DNA of 64,000 nt from Kwoniella bestiolae CBS 10118 (Eukaryota > Basidiomycota > Tremellomycetes > Tremellales > Cryptococcaceae). Below are positions 1 to 11,846 of this stretch, in pieces (positions within the stretch are counted from its first letter, which is position 1; every line of letters starts with the position of its first letter). Location of the stretch: contig NC_089241.1 in the NCBI RefSeq assembly GCF_000512585.2, forward strand, positions 1,302,001 to 1,366,000, written 5' to 3'. Below the pieces are notes generated by a model, which saw only the letters and a program-made list of their open reading frames with translations, made no database searches and was not told where the DNA came from. The translations under genes and the position numbers were made by a program.

Positions 1-523
1 TGTTGCTTTGACGCCGAAGTGGTTGATGAACCATCCCGAGATGAAGAGGTTTGCGATGGCTACGTAAAGCACATAGTGTCAGCGGTGTTGGATTGACAAA
101 GAGTGATGCTGATCACAGGTACATGAGTTCCGACAAATCGCTGAGGACAAACCCACTCGAAGTAGTAGTTGTAGTACTCATAATAGCAATCTCCCTCGCA
201 CTCCTGCCCTCCACCGCCGGTACACTACATCGATCGCCTGACCCGCTCCAATCATGCGTCTTGTAGTACTCGTCGCAGGTCATCACCCTAAACGCGTAGA
301 TAAGGGATGTCTGAGTGAACGCGAAAGTCATGGACAACAACAGCGAGGTGAAGAAGACCCTTCGGACAGGTGGGAAGAGATTCCATCGGTTCCTTGTATG
401 TGAAGATTTGGGATCATGGTGAAGTAGAGTAGTCGTCTCGTTGGGGGGTATCGGATCCGGCTTGAGAGTCGATGTTGAGGAAGACGGCGTTGAAGGGCTC
501 GTATACGATTTTGGTCCTGACAT
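1..523 (-). CDS. MFS transporter, N-terminal part (runs off the left edge)
   Basis: This is the 5' end of a major facilitator superfamily transporter read on the minus strand. Exon 1 is 523 down to 157, a 97-nt intron covers 156-60 (GTGGGT...TAG), and exon 2 continues from 59 off the window. The product starts with about 50 polar, Ser/Thr/Pro-rich cytoplasmic residues, then a hydrophobic helix (VFFTSLLLSMTFAFTQ). A loop with the pattern CDEYY...GSGDRC follows, which I recognise from a fungal MFS subgroup. After splicing, the frame reads into STIANLFISGWFINHFGVKA, a typical second helix with the conserved Gly. Splicing at the GT nearer position 122 would put the second exon out of frame. The substrate cannot be told from this part. 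The gene is divergent from the EBP1-like gene, and the two share a 497-bp promoter region. Confidence 0.75.
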
Positions 524-1020
524 TGTTATTGTTACGTCCTTTATACGAACAGCTTAATATACAAAGGCTACCAACGATACTTCACCTCATAGATGAAGGC
601 GATACAAATAAGAGAGAGATAAGGACATGGCCATGTTGATTATGTATCGACTGTTTGTGATTGCGTGGGATCGTGTGCTCAAGAGATACTTTGATAAAAT
701 CGCCTAAATCTCCAATCGCTATCTCTTTCATCGGTCAAAACCGACAACCAAACAGCGGAATTCACCGAAAACCAAACGGACCTTAAGCTTGGTTCAGTTT
801 CATCCCACGAGGTAAGCACATGGTGGAAATATCGGTGTTTTTGATTTCCTCGACAATTTGGCTGAATCGGGATCAGAATGCTACGATGATATTTTCATGA
901 CGTACAACGAAATGGAGGTATGGTATGCAGAATGGAATACTATGGAGTCAAGACTACAGTTCAAGCAAATTCCTTTGTTGATTTATACCATACATATAAC
1001 CCACAAATCACCCAGCAAAG
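524..1020. promoter_or_regulatory. Divergent promoter region between MFS and EBP1-like genes
   Basis: These 497 bp lie between two start codons pointing away from each other. I see no convincing open frame and no repeat. A CT-rich stretch lies near 710-730. Any promoter role is inferred from position only. Confidence 0.4.
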
Positions 1021-2798
1021 ATGTCAGCCGAAGCTCAAGTAGATTTGAAAAAGACTGTACCAGTAGAAGAGGAGAAGAAGGTCGAGGAGAAGGGTTTGAA
1101 CAATGATACGTGGGTTGAGTGCACCGAGGACCGAATAGTGAAATGCTGCGAAGGATACGGACTGACTGATTTGTTCATGCTTGTGCTTGGATGTAATTAG
1201 CCTCACCAAATACACCACCGCCGGACAAGCTTTAGGAGAGGTTTTGAAGAAGTTTGTACCTTCCATCACTGCCGGAAAGAAAGTTTTGGACCTTTGTGTC
1301 GAGTGAGTCTGATGCTCGAGAAGGAGGTCGTGCGACAGAACTGATCCCCGAATAGAGGTGACAAGCTTGTTAACGATACCGTCGCTCCTCTCTGGAACAA
1401 GGCTAAGAACGGTGTCAAGGTTGGTAAAGGTGAGTTTGAGGGTTACGAGAGCAAGTAAAGGTCATGGAGCAAGAAAGGAATGTTGAGGATGAGGCAGCGA
1501 TTCGTTGTCTTTCCGTCGGACTCAAAGGGTCGCAGATTCACTGATCGAACTCGAACTTATACTGACCCTTTCTCCCCCCTCCCCCAGGCTCCGCCTTCCC
1601 CACTTCCATCTCCGTCAACAACGTCGTCTCCCACGTCTCCCCGCTCCCCTCCGACCCCGAGATCGTCCTGAAAGACGGCGACGTAGTCAAGATCATGCTC
1701 GGTATCCAACTAGACGGATACGCCGTTACCCACGCCGAGACCGTCGTCCTCTCATCCAAGGCCGAGGCCTTCTCAGCGGACGTCGTGAAAGCCGCTTACG
1801 ATGCCGCCCAAGCCGCCATGCGAACGATCAAAGTTGGAAACAAGAACTGGGACGTCACCGAGGTGGTAGAGAAGGTCGCGAAGGATTACGAGTGTTCCGG
1901 TGTCGAGGGCATGTTGTCTTGTCAACACGAGAAGAATGTCACGGACGGTAAGAAGCGGATCTTGCTCAACCCCTCGCCGGATCTCAAGAGGGACCACGAG
2001 ACGGTCACCTTCGAGGAGGGCGAGGTGTACGGGGTGGACATCTTGGTGGTCACTGGGTCGAACGGTAAGGTGAGTGTGGGGTCCTATCCATGCGGGGATG
2101 ATTGAGATCAATGGTATTCCGAGGTCTCACTGAACAATCTCGCGAAAGGACATTCTCGCTGACATCGATCACGTCTCCCACCCTTATAGGCTAAAGCCGA
2201 CCCATCGAGAACCTCAATCTACAAGAAAGCCGACATCAACTACCAGCTCAAGATGAAGACCTCCCGAGCGGTTTTCTCAGAAATCCAAAAGAAGGCCGGT
2301 GCCTTCCCATTCACCTTGAGAGCTCTCGATGATGAGAAGAGGGCACGAATGGGTGTGCAAGAGGCTGTCGCTCACGGTGAGTCGGTGTAGCTTTGATGGT
2401 ATGCTGTGAACAGCACCTCTACAATGAATCATCTCACAACAGGTACTGACGACCTGCCATACTTTCATAGGCCTCCTCAAACCATACGATATCGTCCAGA
2501 CTGCCGCTGGTACCCTCGTAGCCGAATTCTTCTTCACCAGTGAGTTGAATAATCATTTGTCCTGAGGTAGCTCACTGACAAAATAACTCCCCTGTACCTC
2601 CAAGTCGCCCTCCTCCCCGCCGGTCCATTGCTCCTCTCCCCTCAACCCGTATGGTACTCCTCCGACAAAGTCTCCACCGAGAAGAAGATCCAAGACGAAG
2701 AGTTATCATCGTTGATTACTCAACCCCTCCGAGCACCCAAGAAGAAGAACAAGAACAAGGGTAATGGCGAGGCCAAGGCCGAGGAGACAAAGGCTTAA
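1021..2798 (+). CDS. EBP1/PA2G4-like protein (M24 peptidase-fold, non-enzymatic)
   Basis: Seven exons (1021-1109, 1201-1302, 1356-1429, 1588-2069, 2190-2376, 2471-2539, 2605-2798) join to a 398-residue protein. Human PA2G4/EBP1 is of similar size (394 residues). Recognisable segments are LTKYTTAGQAL near the N-terminus, the fold signature LDGYAVTHAETVVL and EGMLSCQHEK, then FEEGEVYGVDILVVTGSNGK, and a Lys-rich tail (KKKNKNKG). The family has the methionine-aminopeptidase 'pita-bread' fold but is generally non-catalytic. It binds ribosomes near the tunnel exit and affects growth and rRNA processing. The basic C-terminus fits RNA/ribosome binding. All introns are GT-AG and 51-158 nt long. Start choice: the ATG opens the long frame and the next domain follows directly. 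Confidence 0.9.
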
Positions 2799-3479
2799 AT
2801 CTGTGTATATGACCAGACCATGTGGAGGAAGAGGAACAAGAGAATTTGTGATTGCCTGCCGATGCGTTGCCTGTCAGTCAACCCGACGAGGCGGGCATGA
2901 GAGTGGAAATGGAAGTATCAGTATAGTCAGCATAGCGAAAGCAGACGAAATCAAATGCATTTTCTCAAAAAGACTAAGACTGGTCATGTTATCTGCGACT
3001 GCATATAGCATCAACACGGGATACCCGGTGTTACATCTGGACGGAATATCTGACCAACATGAGTAGCGGATGTTAGCAGCGGAGTGAGGTTGTGCTCGTT
3101 TATACCAGGCATACATCTGCCAAGCAAGGATGTATGGTGTGACGTTGACCCTTTCAGGGTAATTCAATTTCGAGTGAATTGTCGCTGTAGCAATTCTCTC
3201 CTTCCCTTTTCTACTTGTTCTCGTTTGCTCGTTTGCTCGTTTGCTTGTTCCTCCTTGCCCAATCTCGGTACCCGGTTTGACTATCTTTTATCAGATACAG
3301 CATGAGGTACAGTACAGCACATGGTGTCAAACCCGAAAAGTATGCATACATACCCGATTTTGACAATTTCGTTTGTGTCTGTCTCGTTATCGCCATTGTT
3401 TGGTTCATTACAGTATACGTTTATCATCACTCTTTCAAATCTCAGTTCACACACTTTCGCTTTCACTTGATCCTCACGC
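2799..3479. other. Intergenic, no gene seen
   Basis: This stretch lies downstream of the EBP1-like gene and upstream of the Zn2Cys6 gene. Only short frames without recognisable content are present. A small tandem tract of 'gctcgttt' units sits near 3228-3245. It probably holds the 3' end of one gene and the promoter of the next. Confidence 0.4.
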
Positions 3480-6169
3480 ATGCTTGAGTCGGCTGTGTGC
3501 CTTCAGATTCAAGATCAGGTCATGTCTCAAATAGACCAGTCCTCACCGTTCAACATCGATAGTTTGTTCATGCCCACCTCAGATGGGCCTCATCAATCGC
3601 AGGGGTACAATGAGAAGAATGAGAGTGGCTCGACGAAGAGGGGCAAGACGGGATGCATCACTTGCAGGTTGAGAAAGAAGGTGCGTGGACCCATTTCAGT
3701 ACAGCCCCTCCGAATACATAGAACAACCTTGTGCTCATGGTGCAGAAGAAAACGCTCACACCTATTACAGCGCTGCGACGAGGCCAAACCCATCTGTGCG
3801 ACTTGCTCAAGACTCGGTATAGAATGTATGGGATATGGAGTGAAGAGGCCGAAATGGTTGAAAGAGAACGACAACGCGAAGAAGACGAAGCAGAATATGT
3901 AAGTTTGGATTTTGCCTTTTAGCTGAAACCCTTCGTATCGCAGATGAGAAATAGGCTGACTTCTGCTCCACAGCAAACAAATCGTATTATCCAGAAGATC
4001 GCAGAAGGGCAAACAGAAAGAACACCATACGGTCGATGGATCATCTTCCAACCTCACGGATTATGACGATACTCAGAATGTACCGGTCACAAATGACAGG
4101 GATCAAACGGGTATGGAAATTGATACGAGTCTAGAAGTGCCGACGAATCGAGGCATACCCCACTTCTGGGAGTTGGGATCATCTTCAGGAAGCTCGTCAG
4201 CGATAGCGAACGACCCCAACCCTCTCGGGTGGAACGTACCCCCCAACACCACCATGTCACATACCCGCCCCCCCTCATTCACTTCGTTCCCGCCATTCCT
4301 ACCTGATCCATCAATCTTCCCTCCTCCAGCTGTAATGGCAGACACACCGGTAGACATGACAAGCTTGATACCTGGTATACCCTCGCTCAACGATTTGAGC
4401 CTAGACACTCTCTTAGGTATGCTATTCGGTCCGACGGTCCCACCAGGCTTCGCAGTGGATACAAACAACAACCACGTACCTTTACCACAACCCCCAAATC
4501 CAAATGACAACACATCACTCACACCCTATTTCTGCATTCCCACTTCAATACCATCGCCTTTACCCACACCCTACTTGACATACCTCCATCATTACCTGAA
4601 CGTGGTACTTCCCCTTCAGTACAGGATAATTGGAATCACCATTACCATGGGCGACTTTGTCGGCTCCCTCGCACTGCGATGCGACGAAGTCCTCACTAGC
4701 GTCTCGTCGTTAGCCGCGCTCCACATGGTAGCTCAGAGGACCAAGACGAACTTGGGGCATGGGGGAGTATCGCTCGATTCAAAGGATAAATTCACTTTAC
4801 TAGATGTGGACGACACGGAAAAAGACGACAACGATCAAGACGAGGACGAAGACACAACCGTCGCCATCACCTCCCACCGGAAGACATTGGAGAGACTCCG
4901 ATTCATCTCGTCGAAAGATCTCATAGCGGAGGAAATCATCATTTCGGTGTTGTTCGCCGTCTCCTATAACGTCTTCTGCGGAGGTACCTCGAAGAACCTG
5001 AATGACCTGGTAGATATCTCGAGGAGGTGTCTGAGCGCGGCGCTGTACTCGTCGCCCGAGTTGGGTCTTGCAAGTTCGAGTGATACGTGAGTGCGCCCTG
5101 TCCTCGGTATTCTGCTTGTGTGCGGTGTTTCGGATTGTGCTCTCAAGGGCAATCGCATTTCGCTGGTCCCTTTCTGACACCTCACACTTGCAGCTCCAAA
5201 CACACCAACCTGCCCAACTCCAGCTTCTGGTCAAGATACCCCGTCCTCCTCGAATCGATGATCTGGATAGATATCATCTCGTCTGTAACTTACAACAAGG
5301 CGTCAACGCTCTTGCCCATGTACAGGAAACTGCTAAGTCACGTACCGCACGATCAAAGTGGACTGTCCAGTAGACCTGTGGTGTTGATGGATCGGATGAT
5401 GGGGTGTGACAGTACCACTGTGGGTTGTCCCCTAGCTTTTGAGGGATCATGGCTGACAAATCCCTAGCTCCTTGCAATGTGCGAGACGGTAGCTCTGTCC
5501 GAATGGAAGTGCAAAGCCGAATCTGCAGGGTGTCTATCGTACAAAGAATTGTTGGAGCGCGCAACGAGGATCGAGAAGTTGATGGATGAACGATCATGGA
5601 GGGAGTCCCATCTGGACATCCCCGAGACTGGCAAAGACGAGTCTGACACAGGAGCGGAGCTGAGGAAGGTCCTTAGTGATGTATTTTATGGATCGGTCAA
5701 GGTGCTTCTGGCCGTGGCTGTGAATGGGCCGTTCCCGAGGGGTGAGTAATGTCGTTCTCATGACTGTTCAATTTCTGTGTTATCCCCAATGTGTCTTGTC
5801 TCACGATCACATCATCACCCCCTCGTAGTCCCAGAGATCGCCTCAGCAGTCATCGAAACCATCGAAGCTCTCAACAGACTAGACATACAACAACAGTCCA
5901 ACGTCCAGATCCACCGAGCGGTGGTCCTCCCCATAACCATCGCAGGGTGCCATTGCGAGACTGCAGACCAACAGTCCTTCTTCCGCAACTGCTTTACCTC
6001 ATTGGGGAACGAAGCCAAGGCATTTGGGAACACCGGACCGGCGTTGGAGCTGATGGAGGAGGTATGGAGAAAACGTGCTGTGTTTGCTAGTCAGGGGAAG
6101 GTGGGGATGGTAGATTGGAGGGAGACTATGGGGGAGTTGGGATGGAAATATGGTGTATTGTTGATTTAG
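3480..6169 (+). CDS. Zn(II)2Cys6 fungal transcription factor
   Basis: Six exons (3480-3680, 3771-3898, 3974-5086, 5194-5419, 5468-5741, 5829-6169) give 760 residues. The binuclear zinc cluster spans C59, C62, C69, C76, C79 and C86, a perfect C-x2-C-x6-C-x6-C-x2-C-x6-C, and the first intron splits it. A Lys/Arg-rich linker follows, then a long Ser/Pro/Asn-rich region, an acidic patch (DDTEKDDNDQDEDED), and a helical C-terminal half. The C-terminal half looks like the Fungal_trans_2 regulatory domain, including VLLESMIWIDIISS and GCHCETADQQSFF. A nuclear sequence-specific regulator is the safe call; targets are unknown. An in-frame ATG at 3522 (MSQIDQ) is an equally plausible start. The stop lies 97 bp from the stop of the convergent FMN-binding gene. 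Confidence 0.85.
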
Positions 6170-6227
6170 AACTGGTTGTACATGTATATCTATGTTGTAT
6201 TGCATGTACTTGTACAAGACTACCTCA

Positions 6228-6305
6228 CTGCTGCCTCCTCTTCGTTCCCAACCCCTCAACTGCCTCTCACCGCTGCCTCCTCTTCTTACCCAACCCCTCA
6301 ATCTT
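6228..6305. repeat. Imperfect tandem duplication across a stop codon
   Basis: Two copies of a segment of about 38 bp lie head to tail, each containing 'gctgcctcctcttc' and 'cccaacccctcaa'. The inner copy encodes the last residues (GLGKKRRQR plus stop) of the minus-strand FMN-binding gene. The outer copy, read the same way, would encode GLGTKRRQQ plus stop and lies in the 3' untranslated region. It shows a local duplication of the gene's coding end. Confidence 0.7.
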
Positions 6306-7214
6306 CACCTCCTCATTCGCCCACGCAACCTTCTCTGCAAACTCCCTCCCCTCCCTCGACTTCGTCTCCTTCAGCTTCCTCACCTCGTTCACATCCCTGC
6401 CGTATCCTATCGGCTCACCCCACTGCGTCCAGCAGGGCACCACCCCCGTAAAACTATCCCCCTCCTTCCCCTCTGGTGCTGTCAGCTCAGGCTCCTGTGT
6501 CCCGTTGAACCCGCCATACCGCTGTTTACAACTTATCTTGTCGATCTTGAACCTAATCACCGTCGTTCGCTTCACCGCTGCGTCGTCTGGCTGACCGACG
6601 GATGATACTCGATTATACCCCGTTACAGTGTCTGTGACTGCACCCAGAGCATTTCGTTTCTCCTCGTGGTCGGGAGTCCCCACCTCGTCGTCTAGCAGTT
6701 TACCCGAGGACAGATGGAGGGTCGCAGAGCGGTAGTTCAGGGTATGGTCGTGAGCCGTCGGCGAGAAGATCATACCGTCGACTGTAGAGTATCAGCCCAG
6801 TATGAAGACAGATAGGCCGGACGCACTCTTAGTGGTTGTAGCTGTTATACCATGTCTACCGTCCAATACAGCTTCTACCAATCCCGAATGCCTGTGTCTA
6901 ATCCCGACATCACACATCAACATCGCTGCTTTCTCTATTCAATAGTCAACTCACGTATGCAGATAGACCGAGTAATTCCCCTGCTCATCGTCATCCTCAT
7001 CGCCATCTTCGTCATCCCGCACAACAACAGTAATAAGCGGTATATTCATGACTGTCTCCCCCCTGCCCTCATCACCGGGATGAACGAACGCGACGTGAGC
7101 GACTGGGACTTCACGGAATATCTCCAGAGCAGCATGGAGGGAGTATGACGCGCGGTTCTTGTACAAACGGATATCTGCTGAGGGTCCTGGCCTTGCTGCT
7201 GACGAGGCGGTCAT
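6267..7214 (-). CDS. FMN-binding split-barrel protein, pyridoxamine-phosphate-oxidase-like (Pyridox_ox_2 type)
   Basis: Three exons on the minus strand (7214-6955, 6897-6827, 6781-6267) give 281 residues. The N-terminal half shows the family pattern R-x-SYSL...VPVAHVAFVHPGD...IPLITVVVRDD...VYLHTHRHSGLVEA. The second half shows the flavin-barrel core HDHTLNYRSATLH. This matches the NimA/Pyridox_ox_2 branch of the PNPOx superfamily, small FMN enzymes of mostly unknown substrate. An acidic loop (DDEDGDEDDDE) is inserted between strands. The C-terminus is strongly basic (KKRRQR), unusual for a purely barrel protein. No signal peptide is seen, so it is probably cytosolic. True PNP oxidase activity is not implied. 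Confidence 0.8.
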
Positions 7215-8080
7215 GTTGCGAGCTCTGTGGGGTTATGGTGATGCATATCTTCATCATAGAAATCTGACCGCAAAGTATACTACTATCGGACAGAGTGCGA
7301 TGATATCTCGTCAATCTCAGTGGACGGGTTCGAGCGGTGGGTTAATTTACGTAAAGAGACAGAAAAAGGCGCTGTCGAGTTGGTTGCTTGTGCTGGGAAG
7401 CGCTTTAGGCGGGGTCTTTCATGACTCAGTACGACAGCTCCAGTCGATGATGGAAGCAAATCTTATAAATGGTAGCTTTGCCGGATGTCGGGTACATTCT
7501 GCAATGACAAAATTCAAGGTCACTTCCACAAGATACATGAGATGGCTTCCCCTCCGAACTCCTGAGAGCTGAATCCTGTACACACTTATACACACCCCCT
7601 CCCATTCTGCTCTGATGTCCTCACTTCGTTTGCCAGCTGATAATCCTAGCTAAATCACACACCCAACCCCCGACGGATTTCGACTTCCGGGCCTTTCGGA
7701 TTCCTTTGACCCATCCCTGAAACTCGTCTCTGAATTAAGCTTCAACTTAAGCATTTCGTTGGTAAGCGCGCGCCTTTATGCAATTGCGAGCGCGAGTGTT
7801 GGATAACTAACTTGTTTATCTGATAGCTCTGGTCGACACCAACGTGGTGCAACATGCTTATCAACTCCATCGTTCTGAGCTCTGTCCATGCTTCGCGAAA
7901 CCTCAAGTTGGCGCTCTATGGTCACATGAACAGAGGATTCTCGCAAAGTACATAAATGGGAAGAGAGGTTATCGATGGTTCGTTGACCTTACCTCAGAAC
8001 TCTCATTTGTGTATATCGATTACTTCTTCTTCCTTATATGGTGCTTGTTTCGGGTCAAGCAAGAAGACAAAATATCAAAT
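7215..8080. other. Intergenic and 5' leader of the oligopeptidase gene, with a probable leader intron
   Basis: No gene is supported here. A good intron lies at 7762-7826 (GTAAGC ... CTAAC ... TGATAG), just upstream of the oligopeptidase frame, so the leader of that gene is probably spliced. An in-frame upstream ATG at 7844 would add 79 residues that resemble no known oligopeptidase N-terminus. Confidence 0.45.
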
Positions 8081-10882
8081 ATGACCTACCTACCCGGAGC
8101 TAGTATCTCCAAAACACCCCATGGCGCTCTCACGAATCAACCTACCACCTCATTTACCGTCTCCAAAAGCGACTGGGGACATACCCCCAAGCAATTCGAG
8201 ATCACGTATCCCATCCCCCCACAGGACGGGGGCGTGACCGAAGAGATATTCGGGTTGAAGGTTGAAGATCCCTGGAGGACGTTGGAAAATCTCGACAATG
8301 AGGTGACCAGGAAGTTCGTGAAGGATCAAAATAAGGTGAGTCGTACTTCACTCACCTTGTCGTGGTACAAGCATTGACGGGATATTCTTCTTAGCTATCC
8401 GTCCCAATCCTGACGAAACACCCACTACGACATAACCTCGAAGAAGCCGTAGAAGGGATATACAACCACTCGCGCATGGATACTCCCCAACTTCAGGCGG
8501 ACGGGTACTACTATTGGAATTATAATAAAGGGAATTGGGCGAGAGATATCTTGGTCAGATCAAAGAGTCTAGATGAACATTTCGGTAAAGACCCGCTGGA
8601 GGAGGGTGGACCGGAGGTGTTTTTCGATCTGAATAAGCAGGAGAACACGTCGATGTACGCTCATGGGTTTAGTGCGAGTGGGAAACTTTGGGCGGTCGTG
8701 CTTCAGATTTCCGGGTGGGTTGGAAGATTCACAAGCGATCTTGTGAAATGCTGATGAATTGTTGTCCTGCCTACAGGAGCGACTGGCAGACTATCAAAGT
8801 GTATGATACTACCACCAAACAGCCTGTAGACGTTGATGTGGGAGGTTCAAAGTTTACCTTTGGAGCGACGTGGATAGGCGAAGAGGTGAGCCCGACTTCT
8901 TTTTCATGCTTTTCGCGGCTCAATCACCATACATTGCCGGGCTAATGAAGCTCTCCCATGATTTAGGGATACATATACAAACGTATCATAGGGTACAACG
9001 GTTCAGACTCGTCGCTCAGCGACGGCTCCTACGGGATGTTCTACCACCGAATCGGACAACCGCAATCCACCGATATCGCCGTCTTACCATTCACGGGGGA
9101 GTTTCACGAACGCTTCGTTGGTAAAGCACATACAGTATCCTCCGACCAATCTGCCTCGCCGACAAAGAGGACCTGGCTCACTTTCGATATCTATCGGAAT
9201 ACCAATCCCGAAACTGAGCTGCTCGTTGTCGAATTACCTGGTGGACCTCGATCAGTAGATGGAGAGACCATCGAGAGGTTGGTGAGGGAGGAGAGGAAGT
9301 GGGTGACTAAATGGTTTACGGGCGAAACCAGATGTGGGTTGAGCAATTCCTTAGACACTGCTCACAAGCTAACTCGGATACGTAGATATCGGCTCAACAG
9401 GCCTGGAAAAACACTTCTTCTATTCCACAGCGGACGGTCACCCCACCGGACGGATCGTGACTTTCGACACGGAAGATTGGGATCGCACACCCGTTGACCA
9501 AGTACTCCCCCTCAAAGAGTTCGTAGCAGTCGATCCGGAGGGACATCAGCTCCACAACGCCCAGGTGATAGGCAGCAAGCTACTCATGTTGATATACCTG
9601 AAACATGCCTGTGCATCAGTGACCTTCTACAATGCCTTGACAGGGCGGAAATTAGGGTTCACCAATGCAGTAGAGACCAAAGGTAATATCGAACTAGATC
9701 CCAATACCGAGGTACCCGTCCCCGAGGAGGAATTCGAAATATCCAAAACTTCCAAAGTGATCATCCCGGAGCATGGATCGATCAAACCCGTTTCAAGCAG
9801 GTTCGACTCTCCCGAATTCTACTTTGCCGTCGACACTTGGGTGGCACCTTCCTACGTCCTGCGAGGGAAGGTCGTGGACACGAATAACGATGAGATGGAA
9901 GTTGATATTAGCAGCATCAACGTTGTGGATCAAGAGAACAAGGAGAACATAGTCTGTAATCAGGTATTCTATGGTTCCAACGACGGGACGAAGATCCCCT
10001 TGTTCATCTGTCATCTCCATGATCTGGACTTGACCAAACCTCAACCCACCCTGCTACATGCGTATGGAGGGTTCTGCGCACCGATGATACCGCATTACGA
10101 CGCTCTGTTCGCTTCGTTCATGCGGAATCTGAGGGGAATGTGAGTTGATGTGGTCCTCTCATACTGTATGTCGATGCTGATGTCTCGCCTGTGCTATAGC
10201 GTTGCCATCGCCGGTATACGAGGAGGGGGCGAATACGGTAAACGATGGCACGACGCCGCCAAGGGGATCAAGAAATCAGTAGCATGGGACGATTTCTCGT
10301 GCGCCGCGAAATACCTCCAGAGTAAGGGATTGACCACTCCCGCTTTGACGGCTATATACGGTACTTCGAATGGTGGATTGCTGGTCACGGCTTGTGCGAA
10401 TAGAACTCCCGAGCTGTTCAACACTGTGTTTGCGGATGTGGCTATAACTGATTTAGTCAGGTATCACAAGTTTGTGAGTGACCCATGATCAAAAGTGATA
10501 TTTGCTGATTCCATCTCGTCAACAATAGACCCTCGGCAGAATGTGGTTGGGCGAGTATGGTTCACCGGAAATTGCCTCGGATTTCCCAGTATTATTGAGA
10601 ACCTCCCCGTTACATAACATCCGAACGGACGTGACATACCCTTCCATCCTGGTGACTACGGCAGATCACGACGACCGAGTCGTCCCTGGACATTCGCTAA
10701 AGTACTTAGCGGAGGTCCAGTCGAAGCATCTCGCGAGTGAGGAGGGGAACATGATCCTCGGGAGGCTGTATGAGAATGCCGGGCACGAGCTGTCCGCCAA
10801 AAGCTTGGAGAAGAAGGTTGAGGAGGTTACGGATAGGTTGATCTTTACGTTGTTGACTATGAGGCCTCAGATAGAGTTGTAG
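8081..10882 (+). CDS. Prolyl oligopeptidase (S9A serine peptidase)
   Basis: Seven exons (8081-8335, 8395-8714, 8777-8885, 8967-9333, 9386-10139, 10200-10473, 10529-10882) encode 810 residues. The enzyme cleaves short peptides after proline, normally in the cytosol. The N-terminal cap reads DPWRTLENLDNEVTRKFVKDQNK, followed by the seven-bladed propeller region. The hydrolase domain carries HAYGGF, IRGGGEYGKRWH, and the nucleophile motif YGTSNGG (S658). The acid is D741 in TADHDDRVVPGHS, and the base is H779 in AGHELS. The spacing of the triad matches mammalian POP (S554, D641, H680). R743 corresponds to the substrate-binding Arg. It is about 100 residues longer than animal POP; part of this is an insertion near EVPVPEEEFEISK and part an N-terminal extension. 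The start at 8081 is chosen because it opens the conserved part; it is not proven. Confidence 0.9.
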
Positions 10883-11846
10883 ACTGATCGTCGCAAGCGG
10901 CATATGCATCGCGAGTATGTTTCACTTCCTCGAGGCACTGCCTGTCCTCTTACTTTTATAATGCCATCTAATCTTGTCCTAACATCTACGACCATAGAAA
11001 CCAGAAAACATCGCATCCCGTTAGCTCTGCGCAATTAACCTGGTTGTCGCTCGGTTAGTACCAAAGTGGGGGACCATTTGGGAATCCCGGGTGTTGTAGT
11101 TTTTGCGTGTGTGAGATTGATTGCTGAGTGGTCATCGATCCAGCTTAGTCGTGTAATTGAATCTCGATAGCATGTTCCGTGTCATCGATCAGTGCTATCG
11201 ACGAAAGTAATGAAGATGTATTTTCCTGCTGTCACGCTTGTCTTGTTGAAGATGAGTGAAAATAGAGAAGATGAGCTGTTCTCGTTTTCAACCTTTTTGG
11301 ACCGAGTGCTAGATATATAGGAAGAGCAGCAGGTTTTATGATCCGTATACCCCTATTTGTATGTACAGTATGTATATCTGTGTGTATGGAGATGGAGGCC
11401 ATCGACCCAGAGCGTTGCAGAATGACGTGGTGTCCAGAGTGACAAGCAATCATAAACGCGTATGACCTAGCAACCCGGTAATCTCGCTGGCATCGGCGTT
11501 AAGACTATATCCGATTTGTATCCCATTTCTGATCAGCGTCTTTGAGGTGCCACTTCTGTGTTGTGTCATTTGATCCCGTTATTCCTTTCTTCACCATCTG
11601 ATGATTTGACTGCAATTGAGCAGCACAGCGTCAGTTGGTGGTTGTCGGTTTGATCGTTAACAGGTCAAAAGAGGATTGTATCATTCACATCCAGTCTTAA
11701 AGTCGCCAAACTTCAAGACACTTGTGGGTATCATATCGCCTTCTCGCCTCTCTCAGCTCCACCGACACGCCAGCGACCCAACGTTCATTCACATCAGTCG
11801 AAGCTAACGTTATTTGCTCTCTTATTATCCAGTCCATACCGACAAA
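10883..11846. other. Intergenic, no gene seen
   Basis: About 960 bp lie between the oligopeptidase and the eS26 gene. Only short frames are present. The last ~200 bp are pyrimidine-rich and probably hold the ribosomal-protein promoter. Confidence 0.4.
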
